This document shows positions 33,491 through 41,568 of a stretch of DNA of 64,000 bases, piece after piece. A model generated the notes under the pieces. It saw nothing but the letters and a program-made list of their open reading frames with translations, was not told the DNA's origin and did no database searches. The translations under genes and the position numbers were made by a program. The first letter of the stretch is position 1. The number at the start of each line of letters is the position of its first letter. The stretch is from DASYLJ01 sp964432595 (GTDB lineage Bacteria > Desulfobacterota > Binatia > DP-6): positions 1 to 64,000 of the forward strand of contig CAYSOF010000004.1 of assembly GCA_964432595.1 (NCBI GenBank). The letters are read 5' to 3'.

Positions 33491-34504
33491 ATGACGTCGC
33501 TCGATCGGGCACCCGTCGACGAGCCGCTGCGCATCGGGGTTCTCGGCGCCGCGCGGATCACGCCCATGGCGTTGGTGCAGCCCGCGCGACGGGTGGGCGC
33601 GGGGATCGTGACCGCGATCGCCGCACGGGATCTGGGCCGGGCGCGGTCCTTCGCCGCGCGTCATCGCATCGCCACCGTCCACGATAGCTACGGCGCGCTC
33701 CTCGCCGATCCGGCGATCGAGGCCGTCTACAACCCGCTGCCGAACTCGCTGCACGCGCCGTGGACGATCCGCGCGCTCGAAGCCGGCAAGCACGTCCTCT
33801 GCGAGAAGCCGTTCGCGGCGACGTCGGCCGAGGCCGAGACCATGGCGCAGGCGGCGCGCGACGCCGACCGGGTTCTGATGGAGGCGTTCCACTATCGCTA
33901 CCATCCGCTGTTCGCGCGGATGCGGGAGATCATCACGTCTGGCGAGCTCGGCCGGGTGCGCCATCTCGAAGCGCATTTCTGCATTCCGCTCTGGCGGCGC
34001 GGCGACATCCGCTACCGCGCCGACCTCGCGGGCGGTGGCCTCATGGACACCGGCTGCTACACGGTTCATCTGCTCCGTCACCTGGCGGGCGCGGAGCCGG
34101 AGGTCGTGCGGGCCGCGGCACGGTGGACCCGCGGCGGCGTCGACCGCTGGCTCGAAGCGGAGCTCCGTTTCCCCGGGGGCCGCACGGCGCGGCTCACGTG
34201 CGCGCTCCTGTCGGCGTCGGTGCTGCGCATGAGCGCCGCGGCGCGCGGGACGACGGGAAGCCTGCACGTCATCAACCCGATCGCGCCGCAGTTCTATCAT
34301 CGGCTCCGCGTCCGCAATGGCACCGGGCGTCGCACGGAACGCGTGCCGGGCGAAGCGTCGTACGACGGCCAGCTGCGCGCGTTCGTGGCGGCGGTCCGCC
34401 GTGGTGCGCCGTTCCCGACCGATCCCGCCGACGCCATCGCCAACATGCGCGCGATCGAGGCGATCTACGCGGCGGCCGGGCGGCCGACGCCGGCTCAGAG
34501 ATAG
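33491..34504 (+). CDS. Gfo/Idh/MocA family oxidoreductase
   Basis: 337 aa. The NAD(P)-binding Rossmann fold begins at RIGVLGAARI (residues about 14-23). The EKP motif is in HVLCEKPFAATSAEAE (about 98-113), and the substrate-binding alpha/beta domain has the DTGCYTVHLLR stretch. The family oxidises or reduces sugars, inositols and related alcohols; the substrate is not evident. It lies 32 nt after the glycosyltransferase-like gene and overlaps the convergent gpmA by 10 nt. The ATG at 33491 is used; an internal start would remove the Rossmann strand. Confidence 0.88.
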   Translation: MTSLDRAPVDEPLRIGVLGAARITPMALVQPARRVGAGIVTAIAARDLGRARSFAARHRIATVHDSYGALLADPAIEAVYNPLPNSLHAPWTIRALEAGKHVLCEKPFAATSAEAETMAQAARDADRVLMEAFHYRYHPLFARMREIITSGELGRVRHLEAHFCIPLWRRGDIRYRADLAGGGLMDTGCYTVHLLRHLAGAEPEVVRAAARWTRGGVDRWLEAELRFPGGRTARLTCALLSASVLRMSAAARGTTGSLHVINPIAPQFYHRLRVRNGTGRRTERVPGEASYDGQLRAFVAAVRRGAPFPTDPADAIANMRAIEAIYAAAGRPTPAQR

Positions 34505-35100
34505 CGCTTGCTGCGTACGCCGCCGGACGCGTCGAGCTCGTAGAGGAGCGGGGCGCCGGTCGGGATCTCGAGCTCCAGCACCTGCTCGCGGGTGAGGCCG
34601 TCGATGTGCATGACGAGGGCGCGCAACGAGTTCCCGTGCGCCGCGACCAGGACGTTCTTGCCGGCCAGCAGCTCCGGCCGGATCGTCGACTCCCAGTAGG
34701 GCAGCACGCGAGCCGCCGTGTCGGCCAGGCTCTCTCCGTTGGGCGGCGGCGTGTCGTAGCTCCGCCGCCAGATCTTGATCTGCGCCTCCCCGAACTGCTT
34801 CGCGGCTTCGGCCTTGTTGAGGCCCTGCAGGTCCCCGTACATGCGCTCGTTCAGCTCGGCGGCTCGGGTGGTCGGCGGCTCGGTGATCCCGGCGGTCCCG
34901 AGGGCGATCCGCGCGGTCTCGATCGCGCGCTGCAGCACGGACGTGAAGAGGCGGTCGATCCGACGTCCGCGCAGCTTTTCGCCGGCGGCGTGGGCCTCCT
35001 GCTCACCCTTCGGCGAGAGCGGGACGTCGACCCAACCGGTGAAGCGGTTCTCGAGGTTCCACTGCGACTGCCCGTGGCGGAGCAGGATCAGATCGGCCAT
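34495..35100 (-). CDS. gpmA: 2,3-bisphosphoglycerate-dependent phosphoglycerate mutase
   Basis: 201 aa. Phospho-His motif LLRHGQSQWN (H9), the family segments FTGWVDVPLS, LNERMYGDLQGLNK and the second His in AAHGNSLRAL. It interconverts 3- and 2-phosphoglycerate in glycolysis. At 201 aa it is shorter than E. coli GpmA (250 aa), as in several proteobacterial forms that lack the long insert. TATAGC lies 8 nt before the ATG with TTGGCG 18 nt further upstream, so the mRNA is probably leaderless. It is convergent with the upstream dehydrogenase gene and divergent from the desaturase. Confidence 0.92.
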   Translation of the reverse strand: MADLILLRHGQSQWNLENRFTGWVDVPLSPKGEQEAHAAGEKLRGRRIDRLFTSVLQRAIETARIALGTAGITEPPTTRAAELNERMYGDLQGLNKAEAAKQFGEAQIKIWRRSYDTPPPNGESLADTAARVLPYWESTIRPELLAGKNVLVAAHGNSLRALVMHIDGLTREQVLELEIPTGAPLLYELDASGGVRSKRYL

Positions 35101-35108
35101 GTGCGAGC

Positions 35109-35138
35109 GCTATACCGTGCGTGACCGGGCCGCGCCAA
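35109..35138 (-). promoter_or_regulatory. gpmA promoter, leaderless arrangement
   Basis: TTGGCG (35138 to 35133), 18-nt spacer, TATAGC (35114 to 35109), then 8 nt to the ATG at 35100. No Shine-Dalgarno fits between -10 and start codon. Confidence 0.55.
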
Positions 35139-35142
35139 GTCG

Positions 35143-35949
35143 ATGACGAGTCGTCGGCCTCGGTTGCGCCCATGGCGTGTCGTCGCTATGGTCCGCGCGA
35201 TGGCGATCCTGGCGCTGTTGCTGACGCATTGGACCGTGTCGGTGTTCTTCCAGTCGAGCTTCCATCACCGGTACGCGTCGCATCGGATGTTCACGATGAG
35301 CCGCATCACCGAGCGCGTCTTCTTCGTGCTCGCCTGGATCGCGCAGGGCTCGTCGTACCTCTCGCCTCGGGCCTACGCGATCCTGCACCGCGAGCACCAT
35401 GCCTTCAGCGACACCCCGAAGGATCCGCACTCGCCCGTCGTCTTTCGCAACCCGATCACGATGATGTGGAACACGGCCAAGAGGTACACCGCGCACTTCG
35501 AGTGGCGGTCGAACCCCGAGCCGCGGTTCCTTGGCAACTATCCGGAATGGCCGACGCTCGATCGCATCGGCTCGTCGTGGCCGTCGCGCATCGCGTTCGG
35601 CGCCGGGTATCTCGCGCTCTACTGCTGGCTCGCGACGGCGTGGTGGCAGTTCCTCTTCCTGCCGATCCACTTCGTCATGGGCCCGGCGCAGGGCGCCATC
35701 GTGAACTGGTGCGGCCATCGCTACGGCTACCGCAACTTCACGACGCGCGACGCGTCCCGCAACTCGCTGCCCTTCGACTTCATCACGATGGGCGAGCTCT
35801 TCCAGAACAACCATCATCGCGCGTCGGGCCGCCTGAACTTCGCGGCGCGCGCGTTCGAGTTCGACCCGACCTACGCGGTCCTGCGCGTGCTCGCCTGGAT
35901 GCGCATCATCCACCTCGCGCAGCCCGACGAGATCCAGGCCGCGGCCTGA
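35143..35949 (+). CDS. Acyl desaturase (delta-9-type fatty acid desaturase)
   Basis: 268 aa. The three diiron histidine clusters are present: HHRYASH (residues 41-47), HREHH (82-86) and NNHHR near 224. Hydrophobic stretches around 17-38, 58-75 and 165-190 fit a membrane enzyme. It introduces a cis double bond into acyl chains and needs electrons from a ferredoxin or similar donor; a ferredoxin/reductase pair lies 5 kb away (41133-41510). It is shorter than the 300-400 aa of many desaturases. The ATG at 35143 is used; ATGs at 35188 and 35200 are possible. Convergent with the AGPS-like gene, 1 nt apart. Confidence 0.87.
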   Translation: MTSRRPRLRPWRVVAMVRAMAILALLLTHWTVSVFFQSSFHHRYASHRMFTMSRITERVFFVLAWIAQGSSYLSPRAYAILHREHHAFSDTPKDPHSPVVFRNPITMMWNTAKRYTAHFEWRSNPEPRFLGNYPEWPTLDRIGSSWPSRIAFGAGYLALYCWLATAWWQFLFLPIHFVMGPAQGAIVNWCGHRYGYRNFTTRDASRNSLPFDFITMGELFQNNHHRASGRLNFAARAFEFDPTYAVLRVLAWMRIIHLAQPDEIQAAA

Positions 35950-35950
35950 G

Positions 35951-37579
35951 CTAGCGCGCCGGGTCGAACAGCACGCCGGGATTCAGGACGCCGGCGGGAT
36001 CGAGCGCGGCCTTCGCCGCACGTAGCGCCGTCGCGAACAGCCCGGGACGCTGCTGGTCGTACCAGGGGCGATGGTCCCGGCCGACCGCGTGATGGTGCGT
36101 GATGGTGCCGCCGAGCGCGATGATCGCGTCGCCCGCGGCCTGCTTGATCGCGGCCCATTGCTCGAGCTGCGCGTCGGGCCGTCCCGGGGCGATGACGGTG
36201 TAGTAGGGCGCCGGACCGTCGGGGTAGACGTGCGTGAAGCGGCACGTGACCTGCCCGCCGCCGCAGACGCGACGGACGGTCTCGCCGACGCGCTCCATGA
36301 TCCCGGCATGGAAGGCGGCGAAGCGGTCCCAGGTCACGGCCGTCTCGAACGTCTCGCTGATCATGCCGAGCGAGACGATCGCGTCGCGCAGGTAGGGCAT
36401 GTCCAGGAACGCCTGACGCCACGCACCTGCGGCGCCGTCGCGCGCGCCCTCGCCGCTGCTGCGGCTCCGGCCGGCGCCCTCGGGGACGTTGCCGCCGTGA
36501 TCGCGTGCGCACTCGAGCGCCCGCGCCATCCATGCGTCGAGGGGATGATCGGCCGATTCGAACCCGATCAGGAGGACGGCCTCCGCACCGTTGCCCGCAC
36601 CCGAGGTCATCGCTTCACCCGGATCGAGCAGGCGGCAATTCGCCGGGAAGAGTCCGGCCTGCGCGATCGCGCGCGCGGCCGCGGCGCCCGCGGCGAACTC
36701 CGCGAACGTCACGGAGGCGGAGGCGCGATGGACCGGCCGATCCTGCAGTCGCATCCACGCCTCGACGATGATGCCGAGCGTGCCCTCGGAGCCGACGAAG
36801 AGGCGATCCGGGCTGGGGCCGGCGCCCGAGCCGGGGAGACGACGGCTGGCGAGCGTGCCCTGCGGCGTAACGACGCGGAGCGACTCCACGAAGTCGTCGA
36901 TGTGCGTGTAGAGCGTGGCGTAGTGCCCGCCCGATCGCGTCGCGATCCAACCGCCGAGCGTCGAGAACTCGAACGACTGTGGGAAGTGGCGGAGCGTCAG
37001 GCCGAGCGGCCGCAGCTGCTCCTCGAGCGAGGGACCTAAGACGCCGCCCTGGATGCGCGCCGCACGCGACGTGCGGTCGACTTCGAGCACGCGATCGAGG
37101 CGGCCGAGATCGATGCTGACGACGCCGCGATGCGTGTCGCGCGCCGGCGCCTCGACGCCGCCCACGACCGACGACCCGCCGCCGTACGGGATGGCCACGG
37201 CGCCCGCGTCGACGCACCAGTCGAGCAGTGCGACGACGTCGGCTTCCGTCCGCGGATGGGCGACGACGTCGGGGGGATTGCGGAAGTCGCGACGGAGCCC
37301 GCGGACGACATCGCGGAAGGACTTCCCGTAGGTGTGGCCCGCGCGGTCGAACGCGGAGGTGGAGCAGATCGCCGCCAGCGCGTCCGGCGGACTGAGGCGC
37401 GCCGGCGGAAGGTCGATCTCGTCGAGCTGGGGATAGGAGACCGGGTGCAGCTCGGCGCCGAAGCGGTCGGCGAGCACGCGGCCGATGCCGTCACGATGCT
37501 CGGGCGTCGGTCCTGCGTCGTCCCAGCCCCAGCCCCAGAAGCGACGCCGCCTCGGGGGCCGGGGTTGGTCCGATGTCAC
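35951..37579 (-). CDS. FAD-binding oxidase, alkylglycerone-phosphate-synthase-like
   Basis: 542 aa. The FAD-binding-4 domain carries the PCMH pyrophosphate loop PYGGGSSVVGG (about 138-148) and FVGSEGTLGIIVEAW (about 262-276). The C-terminal FAD-oxidase cap holds a THHHAVGRDHRPW stretch, close to the His-rich active-site loop of alkyl-dihydroxyacetonephosphate synthases that make ether lipids. The N-terminus (RRFWGWGWDD) is a usual mark of this family. Ether-lipid synthesis is inferred; glycolate or D-lactate oxidase-like activity is the alternative. It stands by the desaturase gene, another lipid gene. An Arg/Gly/Ser stretch near 385-400 is an insertion. Confidence 0.8.
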   Translation of the reverse strand: MTSDQPRPPRRRRFWGWGWDDAGPTPEHRDGIGRVLADRFGAELHPVSYPQLDEIDLPPARLSPPDALAAICSTSAFDRAGHTYGKSFRDVVRGLRRDFRNPPDVVAHPRTEADVVALLDWCVDAGAVAIPYGGGSSVVGGVEAPARDTHRGVVSIDLGRLDRVLEVDRTSRAARIQGGVLGPSLEEQLRPLGLTLRHFPQSFEFSTLGGWIATRSGGHYATLYTHIDDFVESLRVVTPQGTLASRRLPGSGAGPSPDRLFVGSEGTLGIIVEAWMRLQDRPVHRASASVTFAEFAAGAAAARAIAQAGLFPANCRLLDPGEAMTSGAGNGAEAVLLIGFESADHPLDAWMARALECARDHGGNVPEGAGRSRSSGEGARDGAAGAWRQAFLDMPYLRDAIVSLGMISETFETAVTWDRFAAFHAGIMERVGETVRRVCGGGQVTCRFTHVYPDGPAPYYTVIAPGRPDAQLEQWAAIKQAAGDAIIALGGTITHHHAVGRDHRPWYDQQRPGLFATALRAAKAALDPAGVLNPGVLFDPAR

Positions 37580-37599
37580 GTGAAGGAGGGAGGAGGGAA

Positions 37600-37929
37600 C
37601 TAGAACCGACGGCGTCCGCCGCCGCCGCCACCACCGCCGAAGCCACCCCGACCACCGCCGCCGCCACCACCGCCACCGGGCGTGCGCTCGCGCGCCTCGC
37701 TGACGTTGAGCTTGCGACCACCGAGCTCCGTGCCGTTCAGGTCGGCGACCGCGCGCTGCGCCTCGGAGGCCGAGCTCATCTCGACGAAGCCGAAGCCGCG
37801 CGACTGGCCGGTGGCGCGATCGGTGATGACCGACGCCGACTCGCAGGTGCCGACCGAGGCGAAGAGGTCACGTAGTTCTTCGCTGGTTGTGGAGAACGAC
37901 AGATTGCCGACGAAGAGCTTCTTGCCCAT
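37600..37929 (-). CDS. RRM-type RNA-binding protein with Gly-rich tail
   Basis: 109 aa starting MGKKLFVGNLSF (ATG with AAGGAG 6 nt upstream). One RRM: RNP2 KLFVGNLSF (about 4-12) and RNP1 SRGFGFVEM (about 43-51). The tail (about 82-109) is nearly all Gly and Arg, as in cyanobacterial cold-induced Rbp proteins and in eukaryotic glycine-rich RNA-binding proteins. It probably binds RNA as a chaperone. An 85-nt leader follows its promoter (38041-38070). A second RRM gene with a similar tail lies 167 nt upstream on the same strand, so these are duplicated paralogs. Confidence 0.9.
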   Translation of the reverse strand: MGKKLFVGNLSFSTTSEELRDLFASVGTCESASVITDRATGQSRGFGFVEMSSASEAQRAVADLNGTELGGRKLNVSEARERTPGGGGGGGGGRGGFGGGGGGGGRRRF

Positions 37930-38040
37930 CACTCACTCCTTGCGAACGCGTAGTGCGCCGCGCTGTCTGTTGCTTGGGCGAGAAGCTGGTCGCCGTCGGG
38001 CCGCGACGGGGCAGGATCACGCACAAACATTGAGGGTTGC

Positions 38041-38070
38041 CGTGTAGCAGCACTGTCGTCGGCGGCGCAA
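38041..38070 (-). promoter_or_regulatory. Promoter of the 109-aa RRM gene
   Basis: TTGCGC (38070 to 38065), 18-nt spacer, TACACG (38046 to 38041) preceded by TGC. Start of transcription would be near 38034, giving a leader of about 105 nt before the ATG at 37929. A leader of this length is longer than for most genes here and may carry regulation. Confidence 0.5.
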
Positions 38071-38096
38071 GCCTGCATGGCGGCCAAAGGCGCTAT

Positions 38097-38564
38097 TCAG
38101 CGCAGGCTGCGCTTCTTGCCGCGCAAGCCCCGGCGACTGCCGCCGTTCTTCTTGAACGGAGGGAAACCGCCGCCACCGCCGAAGTCGGGCGGAGGGAAGT
38201 CCGCGGCGCCATAGCCGCTCGGTCCACCGCCGAGCGGTGCGGGGCGATAACCACCGCCGCCACCGGGCGACGATCCGGCACCGGGGAAGCGAGGCGGCCG
38301 CGGCGCACGCGGCGGCGGCTTGTCGTCGGCGTCGTTCACGCGCAGGCGGCGACCGCGAAGCTCGACACTGTCGAAGCGGCGAATCGCGTCGGCGGCCATC
38401 GTTGCGTCCGAGAATTCAGCGAAGGCAAACCCGCGAGGCTTCCCGGTCATCCGGTCCATTCCCAACCGGACCCGAACCCGTGGATCGACTTCGACGAGCA
38501 GCGTGCGAAGCTCGTCTTCCGTAGCCTCGAAACTAAGATTGCCAATAAAGATCGTGGACGAAAT
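38097..38564 (-). CDS. RRM-type RNA-binding protein with apparent ATT start
   Basis: 155 aa. One RRM: RNP2 STIFIGNLSF (about residues 3-12) and RNP1 PRGFAFAEF (about 44-52). The tail from about 75 is Pro/Gly/Phe/Arg rich. No ATG, GTG or TTG lies near the RRM N-terminus. A perfect AGGAGG is placed 6 nt upstream of an ATT (38564), giving ISSTIFIGNL, which is where homologs start with MSSTIF. Either AUU initiation, as in infC, or a single-base error in the assembly explains this. The frame upstream (to 38768) has no RRM-like content. It is paralogous to the 109-aa RRM gene. Confidence 0.8.
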   Translation of the reverse strand: MSSTIFIGNLSFEATEDELRTLLVEVDPRVRVRLGMDRMTGKPRGFAFAEFSDATMAADAIRRFDSVELRGRRLRVNDADDKPPPRAPRPPRFPGAGSSPGGGGGYRPAPLGGGPSGYGAADFPPPDFGGGGGFPPFKKNGGSRRGLRGKKRSLR

Positions 38565-38637
38565 GGGACTCCTCCTCAGGACGCAGAATGTGTTGGCACC
38601 ATAGCAGCTGATCCCCGGGCACGCGAGACGCCTTTCG

Positions 38638-39417
38638 TCACGCAAGCTCCTGCGAGAAGCGGATGTTGCCCTTCCGCATTCCCTCGAGGACGATCTCGAC
38701 CCCACCGCTACGCAGCATCCACTCCAGCCGGTGGTCGCGGTATTCGCGCTTGAACTGGCCGCTCGCAATCAGGTGCGGCAGCATCTCGAATCCGCCCATC
38801 GACTGCTGCGCGGCCTCGAACGTCTGGCTGACGCTGGGGCGGGTGCGTACGCGTTCGAGCCAGTCCGCGAGCGCCGAGCCCGGCGCCGGCGGCGCGCCGG
38901 TGAACGCGGCGGCATGGACGAACGGCGCGACGGCGAGGTCGCCCCACCCGAAGCGGTCGCCGGTGAACCACTGGCGCCCGGCGAGGGCGCGGTCGAGGTA
39001 GGCGTTGATGCCGGCACGCTGCGCGTGCGCGCGCGACATGAGGCGATCGGCGAGGTCGCCGGCGGCGCGCTGGAAGACGGTGATCTCGAAGCACGCCCAG
39101 TTGATCGCTTCGTAGTACGTGTCGCAGAGCTCCTCGAGCATCCTCACGCGCGCGCGGTCGGCGGGCGACGACGGCAGCAGCGGCGGTTCGGGCCAGCGCT
39201 CCTCGACGTACTCGAGGATGATCGTGGAGTCGAAGATGGTGGTGTCACCGTCGGCGAGCGCCGGCACCTCGAGGCGCGGGCTCATCGTGGCGAAGTCGTC
39301 GAGGTTGCCGCCGAGAATGTCCGGCAGGCGCACCTCGAAGGGCACCTGCTTTTCGCCCAGCGCGATCTTCACCTTCTGCGCGTAGGGCGAGAGCGGGTGC
39401 TCGTGCAGAATCACCAT
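38638..39417 (-). CDS. Glutathione S-transferase family protein
   Basis: 259 aa. N-terminal thioredoxin-like GST domain (MVILHEHPLSPYAQKVKIAL, with the Ser-Pro-Tyr site) and the EVPALADGDTTIFDSTIILEYVEER glutathione-binding region quoted in parts. The C-terminal all-alpha domain runs from about 90 (RVRMLEELCDTYYEAINW) to about 205. The last 50 residues are an extra tail (KREYRDHRLEWMLRSGG...) not typical of GSTs. Likely cytosolic detoxification or dehalogenase-like role; substrate unknown. It lies 73 nt upstream of the RRM gene on the same strand. Confidence 0.85.
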   Translation of the reverse strand: MVILHEHPLSPYAQKVKIALGEKQVPFEVRLPDILGGNLDDFATMSPRLEVPALADGDTTIFDSTIILEYVEERWPEPPLLPSSPADRARVRMLEELCDTYYEAINWACFEITVFQRAAGDLADRLMSRAHAQRAGINAYLDRALAGRQWFTGDRFGWGDLAVAPFVHAAAFTGAPPAPGSALADWLERVRTRPSVSQTFEAAQQSMGGFEMLPHLIASGQFKREYRDHRLEWMLRSGGVEIVLEGMRKGNIRFSQELA

Positions 39418-39472
39418 GCGGCGGGTTTAGAGCACAGCACGCCAGGGGTGACCAGAGGAATCTGGCGAAAAA

Positions 39473-40453
39473 TCATCGCGGCGCGAGGCCTTCGAACACC
39501 CCCCACATCGACGATTCGTCGAAGAGGAACGGGTGCACCATCGGCGTCGTGACGCCGGCCGCGACGAACGCCGCGAGCCGCTCGCGGCAGTGCTCGGCGG
39601 ACCCGATGATGGCGAGGCGATCGATCATGTCGTCGGTGACGGCGCCCGTGTTGCGCGTGCGGTCCTTCGCCTGCCACGCGGTGAGGATCTCGGCGGCCTC
39701 GTCGGGGAAGCCGCACCACGCGACGAAGCGGTTGTAGACCGACGTCGCGAAGTACGGCCCCATCATGTGCCGCAGGGCCGCCCGTGCGGCGGGGACGTCG
39801 TCGGTGACGATCGTCTGAAAGCGGCTCACCACCTCGAGGGTGGATGGATCGCGCCCGGCACGCTCGGCGCCACGGCGTACGTGCTCGAGCATGCGCGGGA
39901 CGGCCTCGACCGGCATGAAGTTCAGGATCACTCCGTCGCCGACCTCGCCGGCGAGCTCGAGCATCGGCGGCATCAAGGCGGCCAGGTAGATCGGCACCGG
40001 CTGCGGAGGGAGGGAGATGAGACGGAAGCCGCGCGTGCGGATCGTTCGGCCGTCGAACGTGACGCGCTCGCCGGCGAGCATCGCGCGGAGCACGCCGACG
40101 GTCTCGCGGATGCGCGTCAGTGGACGCTCGAATGGGATGCCTCCCCACGCGTTCACGATCGTGTCGCTCGACGCGCCGATGCCGAGGACGACGCGCCCGG
40201 GCGCGAGCTGCGCGAGCGAGCCCGCGCCCGCAGCCATCACCGACGGCGACCGCGTGTACGCGGGGATGACCGCGGTGCCGATGCGCAGGCGTTCGGTGCA
40301 GGTCGCGACCGCCGCGCCGAGCACGAACGCGTCGGGCCCGGCGCCGGTATCGGCGAGCCAGACGCTGTCGTAGCCGAGCTCCTCGACGCGCGCGGCGACG
40401 CGGCGACACATCGCGAGGTCGGGCGGGACGGGCAGGCTGGCGGCGAGGCGCAT
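39473..40453 (-). CDS. LLM-class F420-dependent oxidoreductase
   Basis: 326 aa from the ATG at 40453 (MRLAASLPVPPD); a GTG 15 nt earlier is possible. The luciferase-like monooxygenase TIM barrel shows the usual stretches: LGYDSVWLADTG, TERLRIGTAVIPAYTRSP, LAQLAPGRVVLGIGAS, and LPPQPVPIYLAALMPPML. The closing GSAEHCRERLAAFVAAGV with PMVHPFLF fits the F420-binding group of actinobacterial type. F420 preference over FMN is inferred from sequence resemblance. An FrhB-like protein is also encoded (7919-9127). Substrate unknown. It is followed by a 36-nt gap and then the ferredoxin reductase gene on the same strand upstream. Confidence 0.82.
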   Translation of the reverse strand: MRLAASLPVPPDLAMCRRVAARVEELGYDSVWLADTGAGPDAFVLGAAVATCTERLRIGTAVIPAYTRSPSVMAAGAGSLAQLAPGRVVLGIGASSDTIVNAWGGIPFERPLTRIRETVGVLRAMLAGERVTFDGRTIRTRGFRLISLPPQPVPIYLAALMPPMLELAGEVGDGVILNFMPVEAVPRMLEHVRRGAERAGRDPSTLEVVSRFQTIVTDDVPAARAALRHMMGPYFATSVYNRFVAWCGFPDEAAEILTAWQAKDRTRNTGAVTDDMIDRLAIIGSAEHCRERLAAFVAAGVTTPMVHPFLFDESSMWGVFEGLAPR

Positions 40454-40489
40454 GGGGTCCCATGGCACGCGCGCCCGGGCGCCGACAAG

Positions 40490-41146
40490 CTACCAGCGCT
40501 CGTACTGCACGGCGCGCCGCTCGTAGCCCGCGCCGCGGAGCATCCCGCGCAGCTCGGGCACGACGTCGCCGACGCCGCAGACGAAGAAGTGCCGCGAGCG
40601 ATCCGCGTCGGCGTCGATCCATCGTGCGCGCACCGTGTCGACGAGCACGCCGGGCGCGACGATCGTCAGGCGAAGCCCCGGGATCGCGTGCAGCTCTTCG
40701 CGCCAGAAGACGTGCTCCGTCGCCCAGAGCAGATGCTGCGGCCGCGTCGCCGTCGCCGCCGCGCGATGGAGCATCGGACGGATCGGCGCGATGCCCGTGC
40801 CGTCGGCGATGAAGACCGTTTCGGCGTCGGGCGCCCGGTCGAGGGCGAACGTGCCCCACGGGCCGGTCAGCGCGACCGTCCCGCCGATCGGCAGCGCGAA
40901 CAGATGATGCGAGCCCGGGCCGTCGGGGACGAGGTTCAGGAGCAGCTCGAGCCGCTCGGGCTGCTCGGGGCTCGACGCGATGGAGTAGGGGCGCGTCAGC
41001 CGCTCGCCGCCGACGGGAAGGAGACACGACACGAATTGTCCGGGACGGAAGGGCAGCCCGCCGGGCAGGTCGAAAAAGAGCGAGCGCGTGTCATGGCCGT
41101 GGTCGGTGACCGCGGCGAGCGTCGCCGTGCGCTCAGGAGCCGCCAT
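40490..41146 (-). CDS. Ferredoxin reductase-like FAD/NAD-binding protein
   Basis: 218 aa. FAD domain motif RPYSIASSPEQ (about 53-63), FAD phosphate loop GPWGTFAL and NAD(P) loop DGTGIAPIRPML (about 113-124). The C-terminal part has the CGVGDVVPEL motif of the FNR family (usual CGxxxM). It transfers electrons from NAD(P)H to a ferredoxin; the partner is encoded directly upstream, overlapping by 14 nt. Likely provides electrons to an oxygenase or to the desaturase, but no partner oxygenase is adjacent. The start at 41146 was chosen for length and the coupling to the ferredoxin gene. Confidence 0.85.
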   Translation of the reverse strand: MAAPERTATLAAVTDHGHDTRSLFFDLPGGLPFRPGQFVSCLLPVGGERLTRPYSIASSPEQPERLELLLNLVPDGPGSHHLFALPIGGTVALTGPWGTFALDRAPDAETVFIADGTGIAPIRPMLHRAAATATRPQHLLWATEHVFWREELHAIPGLRLTIVAPGVLVDTVRARWIDADADRSRHFFVCGVGDVVPELRGMLRGAGYERRAVQYERW

Positions 41147-41510
41147 GGCTGCCGGAGATCTGATTGATCGTGTAGCGCGGCACGACGACGACGATCTCGG
41201 CGTCGTCATCCTCGAGCACCGCCTGGCAGCCGAGGCGCGACGTGGGCGTCAGGCCCGGCGCCTTGTCGAGCATGTCCTCCTCGGATTCCTCCGCCTCGGA
41301 CAGGGTGTCGCCGCCGCGCTTCACGATGACATGGCACGTCGTGCACGCGCAGCTGCCGCCGCAGGCGTGCTCGAGCGGGACGCCGTTGGCGAGTAGCACG
41401 TCGAGGATCGAGCCGGGGCGGCCGTCGTGCTGGAACGGCGCCTTGCGCAGGTCCACGTCGATGACCTTCTCCGGGTCGCCGTTCTCGAACTGCACGATCA
41501 CTCTCGCCAT
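41133..41510 (-). CDS. 2Fe-2S ferredoxin (adrenodoxin/ISC type)
   Basis: 125 aa starting MARVIVQFENGD. Cluster ligands: HACGGSCACTTCHV, C-x5-C-x2-C in the adrenodoxin pattern with one additional Cys, then the fourth ligand in RLGCQAVL. It matches vertebrate-type/ISC ferredoxins, which are low-potential electron carriers. A segment AEESEEDMLDKAPG between them is the usual acidic interaction helix. TACACC preceded by CTGC lies 7 nt before the ATG, so it is leaderless. The gene is followed by its reductase (14-nt overlap), forming an electron-transfer operon. Confidence 0.9.
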   Translation of the reverse strand: MARVIVQFENGDPEKVIDVDLRKAPFQHDGRPGSILDVLLANGVPLEHACGGSCACTTCHVIVKRGGDTLSEAEESEEDMLDKAPGLTPTSRLGCQAVLEDDDAEIVVVVPRYTINQISGSHGGS

Positions 41511-41517
41511 CGGCCCA

Positions 41518-41523
41518 GGTGTA
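41518..41523 (-). promoter_or_regulatory. -10 element (TGCTACACC) of the ferredoxin operon
   Basis: TACACC preceded by TGC on the minus strand; 7 nt to the ATG at 41510. It is back to back with a similar element for the enoyl-CoA hydratase gene (41555-41560) in a 58-nt divergent intergenic region. Confidence 0.45.
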
Positions 41524-41554
41524 GCAGCCGTTTCCCGGCGGGGCGAGCCGGTGC

Positions 41555-41560
41555 TACAGA
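41555..41560 (+). promoter_or_regulatory. -10 element (TGCTACAGA) of the enoyl-CoA hydratase gene
   Basis: TACAGA preceded by GTGC; 8 nt to the ATG at 41569. No Shine-Dalgarno is present between them, so leaderless translation is likely. Confidence 0.45.
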
Positions 41561-41568
41561 CCCGCCGC

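Noticed and set aside
37610..37690. Simple repeat of CCGCC-type units
   Set aside because: It encodes the Gly-rich tail of the RRM protein.
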